DNA from: Lineus longissimus
Lineage: Eukaryota; Nemertea; Pilidiophora; Heteronemertea; Lineidae
Length of the DNA: 64,000 nt
Assembly (NCBI RefSeq): GCF_910592395.1
Contig: NC_088325.1
Span: 11,722,109-11,786,108 of the forward strand
Direction: 5' to 3'
In this document: piece by piece, positions 23,121 through 34,189 of the stretch
Position numbering within the stretch: position 1 is the stretch's first letter
How the letters are laid out: every line of letters starts with the position of its first letter
Program-made: the position numbers and the translations under genes
Notes under the pieces: model-generated
Databases searched by the model: none
Told to the model about the DNA's origin: nothing
What the model saw: only the letters and a program-made list of their open reading frames with translations

Positions 23121-23639
23121 AAAGCATTGACCGTCTCGAGTCGGACTGCCGTGCCGAAGTCAATGCGAGGGCAGGAATTTCTGCTGTCCTGACATTCTGT
23201 ATATCCTTGCCCAAATCATCAATCCTAGTCTGGGTGTGGGTTAATAAATATCCATTATCATTTACTTGCCTTATCAGACCTCGAAAGTGATCCATTGTAT
23301 ATCTGACTTTCATTTCCTTGATAGCCATATGGCATGAGCCAGAAACCTGTCCACCGGTTCAGATAGGATTGCCTGCTGTAAGATTTCGCAGTCAAACTGC
23401 CTTTACCTATAAAAGCACTCTTCAAATGCCCAATTTGTTGCTCCAACCAGCGGCCAGCCTTAGTGAAATCGAACCAATTGTCATGTTGTCAAGGCTATGT
23501 ACCATGTCGGAGTGACAGAAGTTATTTGCTGAGCACTTCTCTCATGATTCTTTTAGATAAACATACATCTTCCCCGTCCCGATTCTAGTTTTGCCATTCC
23601 TCACTCACTGGCATCTCCTTTGAAGTGTTTCAATACACT

Positions 23640-24070
23640 TGATCTTTTGTATCGAATATTCTTTACAACGATTATCATATTTCAAAATCTAGCACTATAG
23701 TTCAAATTGACACCACATCATTTCAAAATCAAACCAGTTAATTTCAAACTCTCACCATTTCACAGGAAATATCACATTTATGACATAGCATTTAGAAATT
23801 TCACTGCCAAGCATTATATTTCAAAATATCATTTCTCATCAAGTGATTGAAGGGAAATGATCTTGTGTCTCGAATTTTCTTTACAATGAATATTATATTT
23901 CAAATCTAACACTGTAGTTCAAATTATTGGTACAATTTCATTTCAAAATTCAAACCATCTCATTACAAAATATCTCAATTTCCTACAAAATCTCACATGG
24001 CATGCAGAAATTTAACTACCTGGCATTGTATTTCAAAATCTCATTACGCGACAAAATCTCACGATCTTCA
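23640..24070. repeat. Degenerate AT-rich repeat of TTTCAAAATCTCAC words
   Basis: Words of the form ATTTCAAAATCTCAC, CATTTCAAAATTCAAACC and ATCTCATT recur more than ten times. A longer two-fold similarity joins CTTGATCTTTTGTATCGAAT (23640) to GATCTTGTGTCTCGAATTTT (23858). This looks like an old, decayed tandem array. Confidence 0.6.
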
Positions 24071-24311
24071 CTTCACAATTTATTTCTGCCGAGTCATTTA
24101 CATTCAGGTGCGCTGTCTTAATTAGTTGCATCAGTGCCCCTGAATGAATATCTCTAGTTAATATAAAATGATTTCTAAACTGATGGCTTAATTGGAAACC
24201 ATTAAAGACCATTCGTTACGTTTTATGACAGATACGTGCTGCACGATTGAAATGGGGCAGTGTGTGATGAAGATCAGACACTTTCAAAGCATTTTAAGGA
24301 GTACGCCGTCA

Positions 24312-24327
24312 GGGGGGGGGGGGGGGG
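24312..24327. repeat. G16 homopolymer
   Basis: An uninterrupted run of 16 guanines. It is likely to be length-polymorphic and a sequencing weak point. Confidence 0.95.
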
Positions 24328-24329
24328 TG

Positions 24330-26760
24330 TCAAGGTTACGTGTGTCAGTTGGCCTGAACTGGAACATGGTCAAGAGTGTAGATATGCGGCTTTGAATGAT
24401 GATGCGACTCTTCTGATATGGTTATCTGACCATGGGTTTCTTTGTCACGACCATGATAGTCATCAGGTTGTTACTTGGATTATATGTCTGACTTTGATAG
24501 GTTATCAATATCTGTATGAATATTCTGATATTCAACCTTGAATCTGTCGTTTTCAGTACAGTAGTATAGTGAGAACACCTGCTGTTGTGAGCCGTGGAAA
24601 TGACAGTCATGGCGATCATCCGTATGACCTTCTCTGCATACAGAAATAAATCCACATTGTCATCGCTTGAAGTCTTTGTCAGGGAAGTGCACCGTTCAGG
24701 GTTTCTTAAAGGGCGAGCATAGGCAGGAGCCATGCTGTCAAGATCAAGTTACATAATGTTGTTGATAGGGGTCTCTCCCTCACAGTTCATCAAAACTATT
24801 CGAGGGAGAACCCAGGACGCATAATTATAACCCTTTTGATTTGTTGGCACGTCAAAAGACTTGACCCCAAAATTCCCATCAAACTCTTCTGACCACTTCA
24901 CATGGAAAGTAGAAACACGGATTTGTATAAGAAGTATATGAAACACTTCTTTGGACATGCGATTTATGCAGATATAATCATCCTCACAGCATCAGAGAGG
25001 ACTACTGGTAAAAAATTCATCCTCATCAGCAACCAACAAGCAATACAAACAAACTAGGACATCATTACCGATAACTGTAACGAAGAAATATTTCGTACAG
25101 TTGCTGTATGTATTTGGTTCTTTGCCTGTAGTACTGGTTTTATATCTCTGAAGAGGTATCATTTTCACTAGAAAACCACTCTGCGTATCAGACAAACCCT
25201 ATTAAAATCTGCCAGTTTCAATAATTTAGACCGGAGCTATGTTATGCTATTTGGGAGACAGGTCACAGACTGTATGCGAAAGTGTAAAATCTAGATTTGC
25301 ATGTCAAGACTGTACATATATATGGTTAGGCTAAACAGCTGCGATTTTGTGTTTTTTGTCAACCTTCTGTGCAAATAAAAACCCTACAATTAATGTGTCA
25401 TTATGGTCATTCGGACGCACTTACTTTTTGCCTGGAGTCGAGTGGTGGATGAGTGCATAGCATGTCAAAGCAAATTCTGATACGATAGAACATTTTTAGA
25501 ACATCATCAGGGAAAGCACATACTATATGCTATGTTGCGTACTTCTATACTTATGAAATGGAAAGAGTGTGTGAAACGTTAAAAAAAACATAGCCTTAAG
25601 CTAAATGTAGCGCTAGCCTACAATTCTGCTGCTATTCATACCAGTAATTGATCGCTATAGAAAACGCTGGACGTCATCCAAGTCTCAGAGGGCATCAGGA
25701 GCAGAGTGAAGGACATATCGAGGAGGCTGATCTTTGAATGATACGCGTTAGATTTGATGCGCGAGATGGCTATGGTCACCTTAATGAGAACTGCTTTATA
25801 TCGTTGCCTTTCATCATGGTCATGGGAAAACGTGAGAAATGGTAAGTGATTGGTCAGTGACTGACTTAGATTTCTTCTTCTTCTGCGTTCGGAATTGTGA
25901 TGCCCCCTAGGCAGTCAATCCGTTTTTGGTAAAAACAGAAGTCGATAATTACTGTATTTGACTGAGAATGAGATGACGATCTATTATGTCGCGTCCATGT
26001 TTCCATATTTATAGAACTTGTACGTCCCAAAGATTCATTCCGGAACTCGGAAAAAATAAACGATCTTGAAGTATGTTTACAATGTCATCCAAGAACAAGA
26101 GTCAATATGGTGGATGAAAAGCGATTGCGAAATTTTGCTTGATGCAGTGATTGAGGAGTGCTCCTCATGCATGTGCAACTCTACAGTCTGGAGTCTAATA
26201 ATTTGTGAGAACTTATGTTCAAGAGATAAAAAAAATGATACTAGTTGGACCATACATAGAGAATACCCGAGTGTCAGATCCGAATCACCAGATTGCTCGA
26301 GATGATTTTCACAGCTTCAGGAGGCTCCCCAAAAGAAAAAAAATGTTTTGGCCCCTTGATGATAAAGAACACTTAGAAATAAAAATAGCGAATATAGAAG
26401 TTGTTAGATTTTCCCAGATTGGAGATGATTTGAAAGTTGACTGCAACACCTGCCAGCCATTTTCTGATAGTGAAATCAATATGAGGAGTATAGCTCCAAT
26501 CTGATTGAATCCCCAAGGTGTGATTAAGGAATATTGTGATGTATTGTGATACATGTATGTGCTTGAGAGATATCATGTATGACGAACAGATGAATGGTAT
26601 ATGTATCGTACCACAAATCTTGTGCGCTTTGGGATTTTAGATATTTAGCAATTTTTAAGCACGCTCCACAAATGAGCAATATTTGTATCTGCAAACTGCA
26701 ACATACATGAAGACCTGACAGCATTACATTTGTACATTGTGATTGGAAAGTAACCGCAGA
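24330..26760. other. No firmly supported gene
   Basis: A plus-strand frame at 26205-26504 has a protein-like composition (for example FWPLDDKEHLEIKIANIE) but no domain, start context or splice signals, and it overlaps equally long minus-strand frames. TTTCTTCTTCTTCTGCGTTC at 25870 resembles the reverse complement of a SINE tail, without a recognisable head. Confidence 0.5.
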
Positions 26761-26764
26761 TTGC

Positions 26765-26947
26765 TTGTTAGAGCAGCCTGCGGATGGAATTGGTAACAGA
26801 GCAGTAACTGGCTCACGTACACAGGATAGCTTCAACTTAGTTACTGTTGATGAAGCAACATTACTTGGTGTTGTACAAACCCTGAACTTCTCTGATAAAC
26901 TTTTCGACCAAATGGATACAGCAAGTCGTCTAGGAAAGCTAGTTTGA
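26765..26947 (+). pseudogene. Possible non-LTR reverse transcriptase fragment
   Basis: The open frame ends FNLVTVDEATLLGVVQTL, then FSDKLFDQMDTASRLGKLV and a stop. The pattern F-x-L-x-x-V-x4-L-x2-V-x2-L, then a spaced Asp and a closing -SRLxKL-, resembles the segment just before and at the start of many LINE reverse transcriptase domains (in consensus F-x3-V-x4-V-x3-L...K-x-x-G-x-D-x-I-x3-L-K). The catalytic region does not follow. The resemblance is partial, so this is a decayed fragment at best. Confidence 0.35.
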
Positions 26948-26949
26948 TA

Positions 26950-28120
26950 AGAGGACTAGCCATCAGTCATTTTAGTAAACACAAGTTGTATTAGATTACC
27001 TCATATGTTAGCACAACTACATGAAGGTATTAGAAATGAAAGGTATAGGAGAAAATGAAGATACGTTCAAGTTATCGATTCATTTGAACCTTTGACCTCG
27101 GAATGTTGTAAGTATTACCTGGTCATTGCTACAGTCTTGGTCAAAAGTAGTATCCATTTTCGAATACTACATTTGATATGTTCGAAGGGGTGTGTGTAAG
27201 AATGCGGTACAGGATATTTTTGGCAAAATGGAATACCGTTTTGTTCATCAGGCTGCCCTTTGTCAACTGAAAGCAAACGCATTTCTCTACATGGCACCAG
27301 TGTTGAATTGTTGAAAGTTTGAGTGCGTGCACGAACTCAGTAAGTGCCAATTTGAAAACGAAAATCTGTTTTTCTCAAAATGACCGCAATGCATGCATAC
27401 ACCCCTTCATTCATGCAAGTGCACTCTGGTGTATGTTAATGCAGAAAGGTCTTCAGGGAACACTGCAGCGAATCGATATTGTTAATTTGTTAATATCATT
27501 GAACCAATATGAAAAAGAAATAAGAATCAAAAACTAAACTATACCATTAACTTTTGCACTAGCTATTAATCGGTTCACCTTATAACATACAAAAACACAA
27601 CCCTCCCTTGAAACATGACCTTCGCTGTGCTCTAATTGAGTGGAATACATATTACCTCCCAACAAATGAAATGAGTGTCCTCACCTAGTTATTGATTAGT
27701 TGTCTTGCTATATGATCATCCCATTGCTAACTATTGTTTGTGCACGAAAATAGCAAGTAAGAGAAGACTCGAGAACTCCACCCATGTGTATCTGGTGCAT
27801 CAAAACAAATTCTTCGAATAAAAAAACATTTGAGTGAAGTAATGACTGGGGATTACAACATTGATAATAGTAGATTTTTGGCTTGAGACCTGTTGAAATT
27901 GGAATCTTCAAAGCAAATATGACTGCCATCCCTTTTTTCTGCCAGTCTTAATGTTAAAGGGTCCGTGTGGCACTCAATCAACGCTATCCATCGACAATTA
28001 CATCCCGTGTTTCAATCATTAGTGTGCATCACAACATGAGCAAAAATCTGTAGGGAAAATGTGCCAGCAAAATTTTTTTTGAACCGCCATTTTGAATGCT
28101 GTGAAACCAGCAAAGTAAAA
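26950..28120. other. No supported gene
   Basis: AT-rich sequence without a domain-bearing frame or paired splice sites. Confidence 0.6.
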
Positions 28121-28123
28121 CAA

Positions 28124-28148
28124 GTTACGTCATGACGTCATGACGTCT
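28124..28148. promoter_or_regulatory. Tandem cAMP-response-element palindromes
   Basis: The sequence TACGTCATGACGTCATGACGTC contains one full CRE palindrome (TGACGTCA) flanked by two overlapping half or near-full sites at 8-bp spacing. CREB/ATF-family factors bind this palindrome. No promoter or start site is visible next to it, so enhancer function is an inference. Confidence 0.55.
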
Positions 28149-28229
28149 GTCAATACAATTTTTGATATGCCTTGTTTATTACTGTCAAACCTGATGATTA
28201 TGCAAGTTTTCAAGGGAGTAATAAATACC

Positions 28230-28249
28230 AATTATTATTATTATTATTA
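28230..28249. repeat. ATT trinucleotide microsatellite
   Basis: About six ATT units in a row. Confidence 0.9.
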
Positions 28250-28251
28250 AT

Positions 28252-30045
28252 ACTCAGATCTCTATGAAAACATACCATCAAGTGACGCGATGACATGACT
28301 TGTTCTAAACCTGTGCCTGAGCACGACCGAACAGTTAGTGTGTATATGTGAGACAGCTGGATAAAGGAAGCTGGTCTATTCTCTTCAAAATCTGTCCCTT
28401 TGATATGCCCAAACTTGCTGCAACTTCTACCATATTACAACCAAGTAAGACTAGATTTTTTAATCCATACTTGATATTACTCATACCCTTGCCAAGGGAG
28501 TGTCACCTTCCCAATTCTCAATTTATTGGAAAAATCAGAAGCTGCGTGTTGCATCCCCATCACACTTAACAATTGCACATTGTGTTTTCAATGCCCTCAG
28601 TTGTTTGGGGAGAATTGTATCCCAATCCTTTGTCAGTTCGTGAACGCACGCAAAAACGTGCCAATTTTTATGGTCGCTGAGATAGAACAGGGGTCCTTGT
28701 GCCTAAACATCAACTGATCGAGCTAGAGTAGGCTGCATGCTTAAAATTTCTAGTTCGTAGTTCTGCAACACAAATGACATTCATGACTTCAAAACAGTTT
28801 TTCAAATGGGAAGTTTTTGAAAAATATCTACATATTTGTCTGTAGAGTGGTAAAAAAGCGCTACTATTCAGGAAAATGCTTAGGCCAATCAAAACCTTGA
28901 GCATGTGTAACATTACGCTGCGTGACATTGGCAAGGGAATGTGACGTTCATTCAGCCGTCGAGGTATCCGGCCAGAAAAGCCATGTCCAGATAATGGTAT
29001 CAAGGCACTCTCTTCGCTGACCAGTAATCCTCTCATTGAGATCATTGATGGCTTCTTCCCAGAGGACGATATCATACTAGCACTCAGACATTGAGACAAC
29101 CAGTTCGAGACTGCATCGCATGTACTTGTTTGTTTACAGGGCACGCCTCCGGAAATGATGGTCAAGGAATCATCGAAAATGAATTTGGAGAAAACTTGAC
29201 AGCTGTATAAAAAGCCAAACAGGGATGTGTGCAGTATGAATATCTACACGTACATATGTGTGCAAAGTAGCTGTTGAAATTTATGTTCAACAATGTTCAA
29301 TCTATGTAACATAATTGAAAAATTTCAATTACAAGTTTCAAATTTTAACAAAAAGCGTAGGCTTAAAAATATCTTATGTCTTCATTAAAAACATGAAGTT
29401 ACATTATAAAACATTTTGTGAAAGAGAAACACCATGATGTAGTTTGTTTGGGATCGTTTTATTTCCCATAGTTTCTTTTCATAGACATGATGGGATCTTT
29501 TTGAAAACTTAGATTCTGACTCGATACATTGAGATCACGAGGGAGACAGAGATATTGAAAATCTATAAGTGTTCTTTGTCAATTTTTTATCGTTTCATCA
29601 GACTGGATTGCTCAGGGGGATGTTACACCTGACCAGGTCAGCGAGACAGAAATACGGTTATTGTGTGTTTTGACGGATTCTTATAGAATGGAAATTTGAA
29701 ACCAACTGGAGCATTTTAAATCATTTCATACATGACCTTTGGGGCTTAACTATGGATTAGGTGTGTCCACTACAGTACAAAATGGTGTAAAGGTCAACTA
29801 AGAATATCGGGCAGTTCCCAAATTTCAGCTTCAGTGCTATATTTACATGACAATGGCACATAGTTTTGTTCATCATAACGCCAATGATATGTCTGGACTC
29901 GCCTGAGGTGACACACGCAACATTTGGGTCGGACAATCTTTGGGCCCGAAAATGCAATATTTTGTCACTGAGAAGTGCTAATCAAACCTTGAACATGTTG
30001 AACAAACATAACAAGTCCCATCTTTGAAAATTTGTATTGAGCTGG
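28252..30045. other. No supported gene
   Basis: The longest frame, minus strand 28710-29165, has no recognised domain and no splice boundaries. Its composition (Ser, Leu, Ile, Met) does not decide between chance and a decayed element. Confidence 0.5.
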
Positions 30046-30050
30046 AAAGG

Positions 30051-30168
30051 GCTTCTTCTTCTTTTTGTCTGCCAGAACCTGACCAGTAAGGGAACCACTG
30101 CAGTGATTTGACGACGACCTCTTGATTATGAGGCCCACTCTCTTCCACTGCGCTACCGCTGCCCCTGC
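30051..30168 (-). mobile_element. tRNA-Met-like SINE with GAA tail
   Basis: On the minus strand a box A (TAGCGCAGTGGAAGAGAG) lies near 30158, and an anticodon-region match to tRNA-Met (CCTCATAATCAAGAGGTCG, CAT anticodon) follows. The box B position is degenerate (GTCGTCAAATCACTG). About 60 bases further on is ACAAAAAGAAGAAGAAG, a simple A-rich tail. Head, linker and tail in that order are SINE structure. The anticodon stem does not pair well, so it is not a working tRNA gene. Confidence 0.5.
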
Positions 30169-30169
30169 T

Positions 30170-33100
30170 GCTTGTCCTTCCACCTGCTTTGACCAGCTAA
30201 GCTTTTGACTCAAGCAAAGATCTATGAAAAAACCCACTGGAAACCTGGCACTAACAACTCAGAGAAAAAACCTAAATTGGAAATCGGGTTTCTGCTTGTA
30301 AAGTTTTCATCATTTCATTAGGAGCGCGTGTTTGACCTCACTGATGCCAGGTGACAGATATGTGGAAAGATTGATCGCAGGCGCTGCGGAAAGTCAAATA
30401 TTAATTTCACAGTATCTGATCAGGGGCTGAATGAGGAGATTGATAGAATTCATCTTGTTTCACCATATATTTTAATATGAGATGGTGGTTAGTTTCAGTA
30501 AGAAATATGTGAGTATCATTGGAGAGGTAAAATATTATATATACTGCAGTATACTGTAATCAAGGCTTAAGAAAGGATTAGGACCAGCCACGGTAAGCCT
30601 GAAGCAAAGTTGCGTTTGCTAAAAGATCAAGTAAGACGTTTTTCAATATAGCATCAAAATGCCATGTAGATCATGTGTAACTTGCATTTTTTAACAGTTT
30701 GCACAACAATACAAGTGACGTCACAAAATTTTCATGTCATCTGTACTTTTATGTTTTGCGTGACAGGGGGCACCCTGTGAGACATTCTTAAAACACTGTT
30801 ACATCACATGAAAATGTTTCTGTTTTTATTGGCCGATAACTACAAATATATTTGTCATCAGAACGGCAGATAATTTTAAACACAATGTCAGCGGCTATCG
30901 TCAATTTCTTTTTTACTTTTGCTTTACCATCAAAAGGAAGCATTTAGAGCTGTGTTATGAGTAAGCTGACCTCCTTAATCCGACTGCTGGCAAAGATCTA
31001 AGTACAGCATGCTTTGAAATTGAAGACGACATAATTATGGCAAGAGCCATTTGAAAAAGCTCTTAAGTTCAACTCGTCCTGTTTCCCCAATGTGTCAACA
31101 CTAAGAATGATTTTCATGAACGCTTAACCTTTGATAATGGAATCGGTCAAATGTATATTTTGTCAACAGTCACATTTAAAACTTGTTTTGCAACACTTTT
31201 TACAAATTTTGCAACCCAAAGCCATCCATACTGCCTGATATTTTTGGAAAAATTTCGTATCCAAATTTGACTGAAAATTCTGTTTAGGAACAGCATTACA
31301 TTGTAAACATGGTGAATGCCCAAAACACACAAGTTTGGCCAAAGTTAGCATGAGTCAGACTTGAACCAATCTATATGTAACAAAATTATAAGTCTATAAA
31401 GGTGAAATGTGAACTTATAAGCCGAATGTGAAATGTATCGGACACCACTCATGGAACACATCTAGTATTCTTTAGGAAATATCCTGTTTGAGATTCAACT
31501 CCCTGGGCATTAGAAAATATTGTCGTCAATATCAATGGACAGGTGATAGGGTAAAGTTGGGATTAGACAGAGCTTAATGTCGGCAAGCTTATGAAGCGGG
31601 TATCTTTAAAATCCTATGTAAATTGAAGGGTGTGTTCTATGATAGTGGCTTTGGGTCATCTTAGCCTAAAAGGCCACAATGCTTAAGACAGAATGTTGGG
31701 TTTGAATTTTCTTTGGCGTGATTGGTGTGTGGGGGTGCCCGGGTATCAATTTTGGGCAAACGTTGAATTCCAGTAAGGCTGCCAGACGGCAATCTAAGAT
31801 TTTGCATTCCGGTCTGTAGCTGTAAAACTAGTCACCAGATGGGCCAGTGAATTTTCTGTGGGTTGATGTGCTGTAGTGGGAGAGCTACACTCACTTAACA
31901 GCGTGCCCTGTATCATTTCCCCTGCGATGCAGCAACAAATATTTCAAGATAACACCATCTTTTATTCTGTGCTCGTTCAGTTGGATGAGCTACACTTTAC
32001 ATACAACCCTTGTTATTTCCAAACATTGACTTCTTTGGGACAAGTGCCGATTCGGAAAAAATGGAATTTTTTTTTCTATTCCGCCAGTTTGATAACAAAT
32101 CAGGTGAAAATTCAACATCAGCAAAATTATTTTATAATGAATTTCGATTAAAAGGTTAATATCGACCCCCTCACCTCAGCAATGATGCCAGTGCTAACAT
32201 GGCTAATTACCACGCTTCACGTTCAGGCAGAATCATTACTACCCACTCTCTCCTCACGATAGCCTAACAGCACTCATTAGATCAAAGGGGTGACAAAAAC
32301 CATCACCCGCGGTAATCTGATTTGCAGGGAATCACACAAAATCAATACAATACTAATATAAATCGATGTATAAAAAACATGCAGATAGCGATATCAATCG
32401 GTAGAAAAATTGCTCTGCACTTAGAGCTTTGTCAATTGTTAAAAATGATGGCTTGTGAAAGAAATTGTACCGAAGATTGGCCAGTGTCTGACCCGGGATT
32501 CTTCTTTGATGAAACAAGGTGCATAATTTTCATGACAATTATCATTGTAAAAAGTTTATCAGGTGCAGTTGTTATTTTTGCTCTTGTAGGTTTTGTTGCA
32601 CGAGAATTTGGATCGAATTTTAGCTTGTACATTTGTATAAATAGCTGGCTTTCTATTATATCAAATGTTTAGTTAGTTATTATGCGTCAGTGTTGCTCTC
32701 TGGTTATTCATGGGCGTATTTAGAAAAAAGTTTGTGTCTGAAAATGAATTCTTAAAAATATAAGCCCCCGAAGGCCCTAATTTTATATAAGTTCAATCCA
32801 GAAAACTCCCATTAAGATAGTCTGACAAACTTTTGAAAACTTAGAAATGGGGGTACATATTCCCCCTCTTCCTGGTAATTGGGGGTGTACACCCATGTCC
32901 ACCTCCCTTCGCCATCAGAAACCCTGCATTGGTGGTATTTGCTCATAGCCAACTGTCATCGACCCACTGTCATCAGTTATGGCTTCTGCAATGTCAAAGC
33001 CCCAAAGTCCCTAGCCTATCAAACATGCCAAACGAGACTCAAAATTCGACTTTCAAGGCTATCTTCTCTGAACAGCAACCTGCTCTGATGAACTTTGTAA

Positions 33101-34145
33101 AATTTCGTCAAATATTGGTTATCTAAATCTCGCTGAGTCGATGGGGCGCATGGGGGCTGGAAATGACAGAAAGAAAGCCAGGCTACTTCATCAATGTGTG
33201 ATTGGATAACCAACAGAATTATCTCCTCAATTCTTGACAGTTTGTCAATAAATGGGATTAACCAGGGAGGTTGAAACAATTTCGTTTGTGGCATTTTTTT
33301 CAATAATATATGTCGTTGTGTTTTGTAAGTAAGTAAATGTAGATACAAATTTTACAACACATATCATGAAAAAAAAACTATTTATTAAACAAACCAGTCT
33401 TAATGTCTCGGCAGGCATAAGGGGGGTAAATTTATTCTAACCAAAAGGGATTTGTACTCCCATAGCCCCTGTTTTCAGTAGCCCTGCCTGATTGTTTTAT
33501 TCAACCATGAAGTGACTGTCACGACAGACATTGCTTTATGTTTCAGAGAGGGGCTCATCCTAATCTCTTGGAAAAGGCTGCTTGCCAAATGAGAAACTTA
33601 TCACTTGAAGAAAGTCACCACCAAAGGAAAACGACTTGCCCAAGGTGAAAAGATGGAAGAAAACTTGAATCATACAGATCCAAAGCAAAGCAGAGTTTAT
33701 TTTGAATTTGAAGTAGCAGCTATTGTTTTAATAACACTCCCTGTCGTCGTCAAGTACTTGTACTTTTAGATTTTGAATCACTTGAATGAGCCGAGTGGTG
33801 CCCGGAGATAGCAGCTCGTTACAGGTTTGATCGGCTCTGGTTATGCTGTAAGAAAAATGGCTCCCTTGGCAGCATCTTGATTGAAGCGAATGATAAATGT
33901 AATGTTATATGATCACTAAAAATTGGTCAACTGGGGCAAATCAGGAGCGGATTTATTGGTTTCAGGTTTTGATATGCAGCGATTCTAAAATCCAATAAAT
34001 AAAGTAAAATAAAAATGGCAAGCTGTATTGAGTAGTTGGCACATCAACATGAGCCGCACTGGACTGTCGGTTTGGACTCTCGGCTAGCAGTCAATATGCA
34101 TTTGGTTTAGACCCCACGTCGGCATGAATCTTCAGGCATGTTAGG
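30170..34145. other. No supported gene
   Basis: A plus-strand frame at 32322-32672 includes one hydrophobic stretch (IIFMTIIIVKSLSGAVVIFA), but nothing else supports a membrane protein. The remainder is AT-rich with no paired splice sites. Confidence 0.55.
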
Positions 34146-34149
34146 CAGG

Positions 34150-34186
34150 CTTCTTTTTTAACTTGCTTTACTCCACTCAGGTATGT
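34150..34186 (+). promoter_or_regulatory. Recursive-splice-like site (CTCAG|GTATGT)
   Basis: A pyrimidine-rich acceptor (CTTGCTTTACTCCACTCAG, preceded by TTCTTTTTT) ends at 34180, and a GTATGT donor begins at the next base. It has the zero-exon arrangement of a ratchet site on the plus strand. Confidence 0.42.
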
Positions 34187-34189
34187 AAA

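Noticed and set aside
26205-26504. 99-codon plus-strand frame with charged, protein-like composition
   Set aside because: No acceptor, no donor, no domain, and equally long frames on the other strand.
28710-29165. 151-codon minus-strand frame, one of the longest outside the repeats
   Set aside because: I considered a reverse transcriptase or other mobile-element origin, but no conserved motif could be identified.
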